DNA of 40,724 nt from Nocardiopsis alkaliphila YIM 80379. Its GTDB lineage: Bacteria > Actinomycetota > Actinomycetes > Streptosporangiales > Streptosporangiaceae. The translations under genes and the position numbers were made by a program. The notes beneath the pieces are model-generated. The model saw only the letters and a program-made list of their open reading frames with translations, did not search any database and was not told where the DNA came from. This document shows positions 17,004 through 23,485 of the stretch, one piece after another; positions within the stretch are counted from its first letter, which is position 1, and every line of letters begins with the position of its first letter. The stretch spans positions 1 through 40,724 of the forward strand of contig NZ_ANBD01000168.1 of assembly GCF_000341005.1 (NCBI RefSeq), written 5' to 3'.

Positions 17004-18395
17004 ATGCGCATGCCCTGTCCGTCCCCCGGCCGTACGGCCTTGGTCCCGGTGATCCTCCTTCTCGGGCTGGTCGGCACCCCGCCGGCACAGGCCGAGGAGG
17101 TGAGCGGCCCCACCGCCACCGTGTCCGGGCCGATCCCCGTCACCGCCGACTCCTATCCCTTCATGTCCGCTGACGGACCAGAGGTCTCACCCATCGAGGA
17201 GGGGGACCCCATCGAGGTCGACTTGGCCGCGCACGGTTACGTCGAGCAGGAGTACCTCTTGGAGGGCACCGCCGCGCTCCACTCCCCCGAGGGCGGCGAG
17301 GTGGTCGGCGAAGCGCCCTACGTCACTCGCATGGTGGTCCGGCGCCCCGTCTCACCTCGTGACTTCAGCGGAACCACGTTCCTGGAATGGAACAACGTGA
17401 GCTTCGGCCAGGACATCGAGATCGACTGGTTCCTGTCCAACGACTACTTCATGGACGAAGGACACGTATGGGTGGGATTGTCCGCTCAACGGGTCGGGGT
17501 CGACGCACTACGCCCATGGGACACGGAACGGTACGCGGACCTGCACGTGGGCGGGCCCGAGCTCGCCGACGCGCCCGCGTTCGACATCTACTCCCAGACC
17601 GCGCGCACCTTGCGCTCACCCGTGGGCGTCGACCCGCTGCCCGGGTTCGACGTGTCGACGATCATCGCCACCGGACACTCCCAGTCGGCCAGGTACCTGT
17701 CCGACTACCACAACAGGATCCACCCGCACCACGAGATCATCGACGCCTTCATGATCCACGGAGCCCCCACCGCTCTGGTCGAGGGCCGCACACCGGTCAT
17801 GCGCCTCATGGCCGAGACCGACGTCCGCTCGAGGGCCGAGAGCGAGGAAACGGACACGGCGTACTTCCGTCGCTGGGAGGTGGCCGGGACCGCGCACGTC
17901 GGCCGTACCGAGTACCTCACCTTCGCCCCGCTCATCGCCCGGGAGAACCCGGGGACCACACCGCAGACCTGTGACCGCCCACCACTCACCCGGGTCCCGT
18001 TCCATCACGTCCTGAACGCGGCCTACGACCACCTCATCACCTGGGTCGAGGAAGACGTCGCACCGCCCGTGGCGCCACGCCTGGAGTGGGAGGACGCCAC
18101 GACCGCGAGCCGCGACGAGCACGGCAACCGACTCGGTGGCATCCGGCTGGTCGAGCACGAGGTCGCCACAGCGCTCAACCACGGGAACAACACCGGGGAC
18201 CCGTTCTGCTTCCTCATGGGCACCTACGTTCCCTTCGAGGAGGAGACACTCCAGGACCTGTACCCGCGCCGAAGCGGCTACGTGGCTCAGGTGTTGCGGA
18301 CCGTGAATCAGGCTCAAAGAGATGGCCACATCCGACCCGAGGACGCCTCCGAGTCCCGTAGGGCCGCGTTGGAGGCCGACTACCCCTGGTGGTGA
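17004..18395 (+). CDS. Secreted alpha/beta-hydrolase domain protein (Abhydrolase_10-like)
   Basis: 463 aa. A Sec signal peptide covers about residues 1-30 (hydrophobic LVPVILLLGLVG, then APAQA-like cleavage near AQAEE). The mature protein carries a nucleophile elbow, ATGHSQSARYL, the G-x-S-x-S/A form typical of the PF20091 group. A later TAHVGR may contain the catalytic His. Family members are extracellular esterase-like proteins without a firm substrate. I start at ATG 17004 because AGAGGTG is well placed; GTG 16998 overlaps that ribosome binding site. A good promoter lies just upstream. Confidence 0.85.
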   Translation: MRMPCPSPGRTALVPVILLLGLVGTPPAQAEEVSGPTATVSGPIPVTADSYPFMSADGPEVSPIEEGDPIEVDLAAHGYVEQEYLLEGTAALHSPEGGEVVGEAPYVTRMVVRRPVSPRDFSGTTFLEWNNVSFGQDIEIDWFLSNDYFMDEGHVWVGLSAQRVGVDALRPWDTERYADLHVGGPELADAPAFDIYSQTARTLRSPVGVDPLPGFDVSTIIATGHSQSARYLSDYHNRIHPHHEIIDAFMIHGAPTALVEGRTPVMRLMAETDVRSRAESEETDTAYFRRWEVAGTAHVGRTEYLTFAPLIARENPGTTPQTCDRPPLTRVPFHHVLNAAYDHLITWVEEDVAPPVAPRLEWEDATTASRDEHGNRLGGIRLVEHEVATALNHGNNTGDPFCFLMGTYVPFEEETLQDLYPRRSGYVAQVLRTVNQAQRDGHIRPEDASESRRAALEADYPWW

Positions 18396-18440
18396 CCCTC
18401 TCCGCCACCGCGTCCACGTTCGGGCAGGGCGACGGGGGAC

Positions 18441-18926
18441 TCATACCGTGACCAGATGGACGTCATCGGCACCGATCGCGTCCACGTACGCGGCGATGTC
18501 AGCAGGGTCACTGGTGAACACCACGGCGCTTCGGTGCTTCACGTCCGTCCAGGCGACAAGGGCCTCCACCGCGTCCGGACGCTTCTTCGCGGGAAGGGCC
18601 CGCCACTCCCAGGACCGCACCGATACGCCACCAATCGGTGATGTCCGGAGCGACCGCACATGCGATACGACCCGGTTGTCCCGCGCTCGTGAACCGCAAG
18701 GCGCCTGGAGACGACCGGGCCCGGAGGACCGTGCACTCCTTCAAAACCGCGCTCATGGCGTGCACGGTCGCAGGGTCCGGACGCCATGCCTGAGCCAGGA
18801 CGGGGCCGGGATCACGGGACGGTGCGGGGACCGTGCGAGCCCACGGCGCACCTGTACCGCTTTGGACTTGCGAGCCACCAAAGCGATGAGCATCCCTGAG
18901 TCGTAAACGGGTACGCGAGCGTTCAC
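18441..18926 (-). pseudogene. Frameshifted PIN-domain toxin gene
   Basis: The frame starting at GTG 18926 encodes VPVYDSGMLIALVARKSK, the PIN N-terminal strand with its first acidic residue, and continues to PVIPAP near 18808. A second frame then continues with PVLAQAWRPDP, as in actinobacterial PilT-N/PIN toxins; restoring one missing G joins the two exactly (PVIPAPVLAQAW). The last part is in a third frame (18441-18659), with VVFTSDPADIAAYVDAIG, the typical PIN C-terminus. The start overlaps the antitoxin stop by GTGA, the normal arrangement of a toxin-antitoxin operon. The central DVVDA-type motif is not clearly preserved. The toxin is probably dead. Confidence 0.7.
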
Positions 18927-19252
18927 GCCACCTCGCCCCGGCCTCGGGGCCGGGTTTCCCCGGCACCGTAGACCAGGTTCATCGCCTCATCGACCTCACG
19001 GCGCTCATCCGCGCTCAAAGGGTCATCACCAGCCTCGTCGACAGGCCCGTGGTGCTCGGCTCGCCCTTCGGCCTCGGCGATCAGCGCGTCGATACCCGCG
19101 AACTCCGCCTCGGCCGACCCAGCGTCGCCCATCTGGCGGATCGCGGCGTTGACGAAATAGGACGACACGTCCCTCCCCGCACGGTCCGCGTGTGACCTGA
19201 CACGCTCGGCTTCGTCCGGCTCAAGGCTGATACTGATTCTCACCTTCGCCAT
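18923..19252 (-). CDS. Ribbon-helix-helix (CopG/MetJ-like) antitoxin
   Basis: 109 aa. The N-terminus KVRISISLEPDEAERVRSHADRAGRDVSSYFVNAAIRQM is organised like an RHH motif: a beta strand, then two helices with S-x-Y-hydrophobic spacing (motif given here only as a description of residues 4-41). The remaining acidic C-terminus (about 45-100) is where antitoxins bind their toxin. Its stop overlaps the start of the decayed PIN toxin, so it is the antitoxin of a VapBC-type module. The start ATG 19252 lacks a good ribosome binding site. A candidate promoter on the minus strand is TCGACA (19293-19298) with TAGTAC (19271-19276). Confidence 0.75.
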   Translation of the reverse strand: MAKVRISISLEPDEAERVRSHADRAGRDVSSYFVNAAIRQMGDAGSAEAEFAGIDALIAEAEGRAEHHGPVDEAGDDPLSADERREVDEAMNLVYGAGETRPRGRGEVA

Positions 19253-19327
19253 GCCACGATCGCGATACGAGTACTACGCCATGTCCCCCGAGTGTCGAGC
19301 GCCAGGATTCTCCTCCCTCTCCGCATC

Positions 19328-19355
19328 AGTGACGAAAATGAACCCATAGCCTCCC
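19328..19355. repeat. 28-bp direct repeat, distal copy (attachment-site-like)
   Basis: Identical to 19992-20019 over all 28 bases. Read on the minus strand it encodes the last residues GRLWVHFRH of the Smr protein followed by a stop (TGA here, TAA in the real gene). The two copies bracket YefM-YoeB; the unit length, repeat to repeat, is 664 bp. Confidence 0.85.
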
Positions 19356-19413
19356 AAGGCACTTGGGTCGATGCACTTGCCTGGCCGGCGGCCTCAACGC
19401 TCCAAGCGCAAAC

Positions 19414-19432
19414 GTACAATTTCTTGTACAAT
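19414..19432 (+). promoter_or_regulatory. YefM-YoeB autoregulatory operator/promoter
   Basis: Two palindromic sites with GTAC cores (19414-19417 in CGTACAA and 19426-19429 in TTGTACAA) have centres exactly 12 bp apart. Published yefM-yoeB operators have paired palindromes with a TGTACA core and a 12-bp centre-to-centre distance overlapping the promoter. TACAAT at 19427-19432 is a good -10 box. Confidence 0.75.
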
Positions 19433-19466
19433 GAATCCAAGTTCGGTTGCCATGAAGGGTTGAGGC

Positions 19467-19718
19467 ATGAAGACCATTACCTACTCAGAGTCCCGCGCCA
19501 ACTACGCCGCTACCCTCGCCTCCGTGGTCGAGGACCGCGAAGAGGTCGTCATCACCAGATCAGGAAGAGAGTCGGTGGTCATGGTCGCACTGTCCGAGTA
19601 CGAGACCCTCCGAGAGACCGCTTACCTGTTGCGCAGCCCAGAGAACGCGCGACGCCTGGTGACCGCGATCGAAGAATTGGAGTCCGGCCACGGAATCGAG
19701 CGGGAGCCGAACGAGTGA
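19467..19718 (+). CDS. yefM: YefM-family (Phd/YefM) antitoxin
   Basis: 83 aa. The N-terminus MKTITYSESRANYAATLASV is the Phd/YefM DNA-binding fold, and VVITRSGRESVVMVALSEYE is the diagnostic strand-helix block. The C-terminal part (residues 55-83) is the acidic, disordered toxin-binding segment. It neutralises YoeB and represses its own operon through the paired palindromes upstream. The start ATG 19467 has GAGG close upstream. The stop overlaps the toxin start (GTGA), so the two are translationally coupled. It lies inside the 28-bp direct-repeat unit. Confidence 0.92.
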   Translation: MKTITYSESRANYAATLASVVEDREEVVITRSGRESVVMVALSEYETLRETAYLLRSPENARRLVTAIEELESGHGIEREPNE

Positions 19719-19975
19719 AGCTGGTGTGGGCGGAGAGCGCCTGGGAGGACTATGTCTGGTGGCAGAACCAGGACCGGAAGATCCTCAAGCGCATCAACGC
19801 TCTGATCAAGGACATAGCCCGCAACGGCAACGAGGGCATGGGGAAGCCGGAACCATTGCGGTACGGCTTCCAAGGCTACTGGTCCCGCCGCATCACCGAT
19901 GAACACCGACTCGTGTACAAGCCGGCAGAGGACGAGATCCGCATAGCCGCCTGCAGGTACCACTACGGAAAGTGA
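19715..19975 (+). CDS. yoeB: YoeB-family mRNA interferase toxin
   Basis: 86 aa, full length. YoeB is a ribosome-dependent endoribonuclease of the RelE fold. The catalytic residues of E. coli YoeB fall at the same numbers here: Glu46 (GKPEPL), Arg65 (TDEHRLVY) and His83 (RYHYGK). The RRITDEHRLVYK block and the C-terminal CRYHYG are diagnostic. The toxin therefore looks active, unlike the neighbouring PIN toxin. The start GTG 19715 overlaps the yefM stop. The stop is 16 bp before the proximal 28-bp repeat. Confidence 0.94.
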   Translation: MKLVWAESAWEDYVWWQNQDRKILKRINALIKDIARNGNEGMGKPEPLRYGFQGYWSRRITDEHRLVYKPAEDEIRIAACRYHYGK

Positions 19976-19989
19976 CATAAGGTCACTGG

Positions 19990-20241
19990 TTAGTGACGAA
20001 AATGAACCCATAGCCTCCCGAAGTTCTTCGAATCCTTCTCCACCCGGTGGTACCGGGCCTTGACGTCCTTGCGGTCCAAGAAGCGCAGCACACGCTTCTT
20101 CAACTGCCCCGAACCCTTACCGGGAATGATCTCCACGGTCTTGGCCTTCTTGCTCTCGGCCTCGTCCATGATGTCGTTCAGGGCCTGATCGATGCTGCGC
20201 CCCTTGTTGAAGATGTCGTGGAGATCGAGCTTGAGCCGCAC
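19990..20241 (-). CDS. Small Smr (MutS2-related) domain protein
   Basis: 83 aa forming a stand-alone Smr domain: LKLDLHDIF (the L-D-L-H motif), then IIPGKGSGQLKKRVLRFL (the T/P-G-x-G motif) and a C-terminal strand LWVHFRH. Smr domains have nuclease or RNA/DNA-binding activity. The start GTG 20241 has a strong ribosome binding site GGGAGGAAC. The last nine codons form part of the 28-bp repeat found again at 19328-19355, suggesting this gene's 3' end was an insertion target. Its 5' end overlaps the upstream membrane-protein gene by 64 bp in another frame. Confidence 0.85.
   Translation of the reverse strand: MRLKLDLHDIFNKGRSIDQALNDIMDEAESKKAKTVEIIPGKGSGQLKKRVLRFLDRKDVKARYHRVEKDSKNFGRLWVHFRH
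19992..20019. repeat. 28-bp direct repeat, proximal copy in 3' end of Smr gene
   Basis: Second copy of the repeat at 19328-19355, same orientation. It encodes the C-terminal residues and most of the stop codon of the Smr gene. Homology stops sharply outside it. Confidence 0.85.
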
Positions 20242-21194
20242 GCTTGTTCCTCCCGGTCGGTTGGCACGGATGATACGCGCACGGCCCACACCGCCCCTAG
20301 CACGGCGAGGACCACGAGCCCACCGGCGGCGGCGAGCGTGAGCGCGTCCGGAGCGACCACGGGTTGGCCGCGCAGGGCCTGCCAGACGGTCAGTCCTGTC
20401 AGACCCAGGTAGAGCGCCCCGGCCACGGCCACCAGACGACATCGAACATCGTCATCCGCGAACCTCGGAGAGCGGCTGGAGAGCGCGACCAGCAACAAGG
20501 CGAGCAGCACCATCACCTGAAGACCGTGCATCCCCACGAAGTGACCCACGCGTAGGTCACCGGCGACGGTGCTCCAACCGACAACGGGCAGACCCGGACC
20601 ACCGTCGGGGAGTCCGACCGTGTGGGCACCGATGACGTCGGATCCTCCCCCGGCCAACGCGTTCGCCTGTTCCGGGGTGGGCTGAGTCATCAATGGTCCG
20701 ACGCCCATCCCCAAAAGGGCGATCCCCACACCGATCCGAATCGCCCAGGTGGTGGAGCGCTCCCGAACACGCTGGCGCATCAGGAGGACCGCGATGCCCA
20801 AGGTCGCCACCCACAGCGTGGTGATCATGACCCCCATGACTCCGTACAACATGGAGTCCAACGGGGTCGCCGCGTTGAAGTGGCTCATCCGACCGCGCGC
20901 CGCCTGGATGATGATCGCCCCCATCTCGGCCACTCCGACCACGGCGATAAGGGTCCCCAGCCACCAAGCGGTGCGTCGCCAACGATGGGTCAGGTGCAAT
21001 AACCAGGCCAAGCTCGTGTTGTAGACGGCGATGGAGAGCGCGAACTTGGCGGGCTTGAGCCAAATGGACTCCCCGTTGATCGTTCTCCCGTCGAGGAGGA
21101 GGCCGACCCCACTGACCAACAGGAGGGCCATGCATACGAAGGCCATCGCCATGAGGGGGCGATGCCAGGCATAGGTGACTCGAAGAGATACCAT
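20178..21194 (-). CDS. Polytopic membrane protein, unknown function
   Basis: 338 aa with about eight hydrophobic helices (for example MAFVCMALLLVSGVGLLL, WWLGTLIAVVGVAEMGAIII, VMVLLALLLVAL). A conserved-looking block, HFVGMHGLQ, lies in the second half, with two histidines facing the membrane. I do not recognise the family. The final about 25 residues are Ser/Thr-rich and lie where the frame overlaps the Smr gene, so the natural end may be earlier. The start ATG 21194 has AAGGG upstream. It is divergent from a MerR regulator with shared half-sites between them, so MerR control is likely. Confidence 0.75.
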   Translation of the reverse strand: MVSLRVTYAWHRPLMAMAFVCMALLLVSGVGLLLDGRTINGESIWLKPAKFALSIAVYNTSLAWLLHLTHRWRRTAWWLGTLIAVVGVAEMGAIIIQAARGRMSHFNAATPLDSMLYGVMGVMITTLWVATLGIAVLLMRQRVRERSTTWAIRIGVGIALLGMGVGPLMTQPTPEQANALAGGGSDVIGAHTVGLPDGGPGLPVVGWSTVAGDLRVGHFVGMHGLQVMVLLALLLVALSSRSPRFADDDVRCRLVAVAGALYLGLTGLTVWQALRGQPVVAPDALTLAAAGGLVVLAVLGAVWAVRVSSVPTDREEQACGSSSISTTSSTRGAASIRP

Positions 21195-21209
21195 GAGAAC
21201 CCTTCATTC

Positions 21210-21251
21210 GGATAGTTACTCTATCCACTATGGAAACCAACACTATCCATA
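21210..21251. promoter_or_regulatory. MerR-type operator/promoter region
   Basis: Dyad GGATAG-TTACT-CTATCC (21210-21226), a second CTATCC at 21243-21248, 22 bp from the first, and an inverted pair TATGGA/TCCATA (21229-21234 with 21246-21251). On the minus strand TTGGTT (21235-21240) and TAACTA (21213-21218), 16 bp apart, form a promoter for the membrane protein that spans the dyads. Confidence 0.55.
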
Positions 21252-21296
21252 AAAAGAGGTGTCGCCGCAAGGGGCGACCGCCTCCGAAGGGAGAAC

Positions 21297-21944
21297 ATGC
21301 GCATCTCGGAACTGAGCGAGCGCTCAGGGGTCTCCGTGGCGAGCATCAAGTACTACCTGCGTGAAGGACTCCTTCATCGAGGCGAACGCACCAGCCCCAA
21401 CCAGGCTCGCTACGACGAGAGCCATCTGCACCGGCTCCGCCTGATCGGCGCGCTCACCGATGTCGGAGGCATGTCCGTGGCCGCCACCCGTGAACTACTC
21501 GCGATGATCGACGGTGAGCGCCGCCCCGAACTCCAAGACCTGATGGGCTCGACGTTGAAGCGCATCGACGCGCAGGGCGGTCATCGGCCGGACGTGGAAG
21601 AGGCCGATCTCGCCGAAGCCGACGCCCTGACCCGGCGACACGGCTGGTACGTTCACGCGGGCTCACCCCTGAGAGAGGAGCTGGCAAGGGTCATCACCGC
21701 GTTCCACCGCTCGGGCTTCGAACTGGACCGGGACTGGCTCGACGGTTACGCCGAGGCCGCCGAGCAGGCCGCCCGCAGGGACCACGACCTCGTTTCGGAC
21801 ACCGACGACCTGGACGAGATCCTCAAAATCGTCGTGGTGGGCACCGTCCTGGGCGAGCGCCTCCTGGCCACCCTGCGCCGCCTCGCCCAGGCCAGCGAGG
21901 CGCAACGCCGTCACGGGGATCGGCGGATCGAACCACGCTCTTAG
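21297..21944 (+). CDS. MerR family transcriptional regulator
   Basis: 215 aa. The N-terminal winged helix-turn-helix (MRISELSERSGVSVASIKYYLREGLL, residues 1-26, described as the MerR H1-H2 signature) is followed by RYDESHLHRLRLIGAL and a long dimerisation helix. The C-terminal about 120 residues form an effector region without the Cys clusters of metal sensors, so a small organic ligand or cell-state signal is more likely. The start ATG 21297 has GGGAG upstream. It is divergent from the membrane protein and probably regulates it and itself through the CTATCC half-sites between them. Its stop overlaps the convergent pseudogene's ancestral stop. Confidence 0.9.
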   Translation: MRISELSERSGVSVASIKYYLREGLLHRGERTSPNQARYDESHLHRLRLIGALTDVGGMSVAATRELLAMIDGERRPELQDLMGSTLKRIDAQGGHRPDVEEADLAEADALTRRHGWYVHAGSPLREELARVITAFHRSGFELDRDWLDGYAEAAEQAARRDHDLVSDTDDLDEILKIVVVGTVLGERLLATLRRLAQASEAQRRHGDRRIEPRS

Positions 21945-22683
21945 CTCGCGCCCTCCCGGTGGCTCGGCATGGGGATACGCACGCGTCCTCCGCCCGCCCC
22001 AGGGCGGGCATCGAGAACCCCGCGCCCCGGCGGTCGAGGGTGCGGGATGAACGGTGAGACTAGGGACTGTTTTGGATGCTTTCGGTCGGCTCGGCGCTTG
22101 CGCCGACCGATGCGAGCGGCCGTCTACGCGATCTCTGGCCAGACGATGAGCGAAGGTCGGCCCGGGTTCGGCCGTTTGAGCGACATCGGCGCCGCCAGAG
22201 GCGGCGTGGTGGCCGCGAGCCCGGAATGATCCAAACAACACTAGGTGCGCCGCCACGGTTCCGGCAGCCGGCAGCACGGATCCGTTGCGAAGCAGACCTT
22301 CCAGCGTCCTCCAATGACGGCGGGCCTCACGGAGCGCGATGAACACCGGACGGGTCTCCCCGGTCTCACGAAGTGCTTCGGAGAGGGCGTCGTACACCCA
22401 CGTGATCTCCTCCGTGTCGCCATCGTGGTCGCTCAGGACCCACCGGGACGGCAGCGGAGCACCTGCTCGCCACAGGGAGTCCAGCGTCGTGAAGACGTTG
22501 TCGGCACCGCCGAGGGCGCATGCCGCGTCAAAGACGAGACCCGAAGTGGTCAGCAGTCGGTGGAGCCGTGCGGCACAGGCGTTCACCACGAACGGTTTCG
22601 TGGGCTCGGTGTGCGCACCCTCATCCCCCCGGCTCCAGGACGCAGTGCGGTGATCCGCAGCCCATGGGTTCGATGTTGGTCAT
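21941..22683 (-). pseudogene. Conserved hypothetical gene broken by a frameshift and a MITE
   Basis: ATG 22683 overlaps the upstream stop (ATGA) and gives MTNIEPMGCGSPHCVLEPGG, then TGA at 22621. A run of six G (22625-22630 on the complementary strand) precedes the stop; removing one G continues as DEGAHTEPTKPFVVNAC and reads on to the MITE at 22240. The C-x(4)-H-C...H pattern is typical of small actinobacterial proteins. Removing the MITE and one CTAG copy keeps the frame to TAA 21941-21943. The rebuilt gene is 561 nt (186 aa), an exact multiple of three. No function is recognised. Confidence 0.65.
22064..22240. mobile_element. 177-bp MITE (IS5-like) with CTAG target duplication
   Basis: Flanked by CTAG on both sides (22060-22063 and 22241-22244). 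The ends are imperfect inverted repeats: TTTGGATGCTTTCGG on the left against TTTGGATCATTCCGG read inward from the right (12 of 15 identical). Internal hairpins are CGGTCGG/CCGACCG (22083-22089 with 22103-22109) and CGCCGCC/GGCGGCG (22190-22206). There is no transposase, so it must move in trans. The CTAG duplication fits the YTAR target of the IS5 subgroup. Confidence 0.75.
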
Positions 22684-23021
22684 GCCGCCACCCCCGCGGC
22701 GACCGCCCGCACTCGCGTGTAGTGGGCGTAGTACCCACGAACCAGCCGCACCGGCGGAAGGGGGTGACGCGGGTCCGGCAGCGGGGGCGTGCCCGATGAC
22801 ACGGCGCGAGGAAGCACGTCGGCGGGCCGGCGCGGGGCTGGGATCACCGGCTCGGAGAACGCGGACGGGGGCGAGGCCGCGTATCTGCGGACTCGGCGAG
22901 CACGGTTGCGACGCAGCTCCGCGAGAACTCCCGCCAAGCGCCCATGGGGGTCGGCGTGGACGGCCCGTGAGGGCCCGATCAGCCTCATAAGGCAGGCGAA
23001 CAGAGCGACAAGGTAAGACAT
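22680..23021 (-). CDS. Small Arg-rich hypothetical protein with N-terminal hydrophobic segment
   Basis: 113 aa. It opens with a short hydrophobic helix (MSYLVALFACLMRLI) and continues as an Arg- and Pro-rich chain (RRNRARRVRRY; PVIPAPRRPADVLPR). No family is recognised. Short basic proteins of this layout are often seen opposite single-domain GntR regulators in actinomycetes; that is an impression, not a search result. The start ATG 23021 has GGGAG upstream. The stop overlaps the start of the broken downstream gene by ATGA, so they form an operon divergent from GntR. Confidence 0.55.
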   Translation of the reverse strand: MSYLVALFACLMRLIGPSRAVHADPHGRLAGVLAELRRNRARRVRRYAASPPSAFSEPVIPAPRRPADVLPRAVSSGTPPLPDPRHPLPPVRLVRGYYAHYTRVRAVAAGVAA

Positions 23022-23116
23022 GTTGCCGCTCCCATTAGCGGCGGCCATGGCCCTGGGACGTGTTCCAGCACGTCGCCGGGGTTCCTCTGTGTGAGGACCC
23101 CTTCAGCGTAGACGAA

Positions 23117-23166
23117 CTTGGCCCACCTATCACGTGCCGGCACGTACCTGGCCGTTATGGCCCACA
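23117..23166. promoter_or_regulatory. Divergent control region with palindrome and repeated GGCCCAC
   Basis: A 14-bp perfect palindrome, ACGTGCC/GGCACGT, at 23132-23145 is flanked by two direct repeats GGCCCAC at 23120-23126 and 23159-23165, 39 bp apart. It lies between the GntR gene and the divergent operon and is the obvious place for GntR binding. Confidence 0.45.
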
Positions 23167-23193
23167 TAAACACCAGCCGGGTGGGTTCGACAC

Positions 23194-23433
23194 GTGGTGG
23201 ATCTAGAGGGACCCGAACCGATGTACCGACAGATCGCGCGAGCGTTGAGCGACCGGGTGCAGGACGGTACGTACGCGGCCAACCGCGTGATGCCTTCCGA
23301 GTCCGACGTGTGCGAGGAATTCAACGTGTCGCGTCGCACAGCGCGCTCCGCGTACGCCCTGTTGGCCGAGCAAGGGATCGTCACCCGTGTTCCCGGCAAG
23401 GGAACCTACGCAGCGGACCTGAAACAGTCCTGA
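23194..23433 (+). CDS. GntR-family single-domain (winged HTH) regulator
   Basis: 79 aa consisting only of the GntR DNA-binding domain: PMYRQIARALSDRVQDGTY, then MPSESDVCEEFNVSRRTARSA (helix-turn-helix, listed here in two parts as residues 33-53) and the wing IVTRVPGKGTYAA. No effector domain follows, so it may act constitutively or with a partner. Starts at GTG 23194 or 23197; no ribosome binding site is obvious, which may mean a leaderless message. The regulated genes are probably the divergent 113-aa gene and its broken neighbour. Confidence 0.85.
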   Translation: MVDLEGPEPMYRQIARALSDRVQDGTYAANRVMPSESDVCEEFNVSRRTARSAYALLAEQGIVTRVPGKGTYAADLKQS

Positions 23434-23485
23434 ACGAGGCCGCCCTCCACGTACCTTCACCAACGTTCCGGGGACCGTTGCCGAT

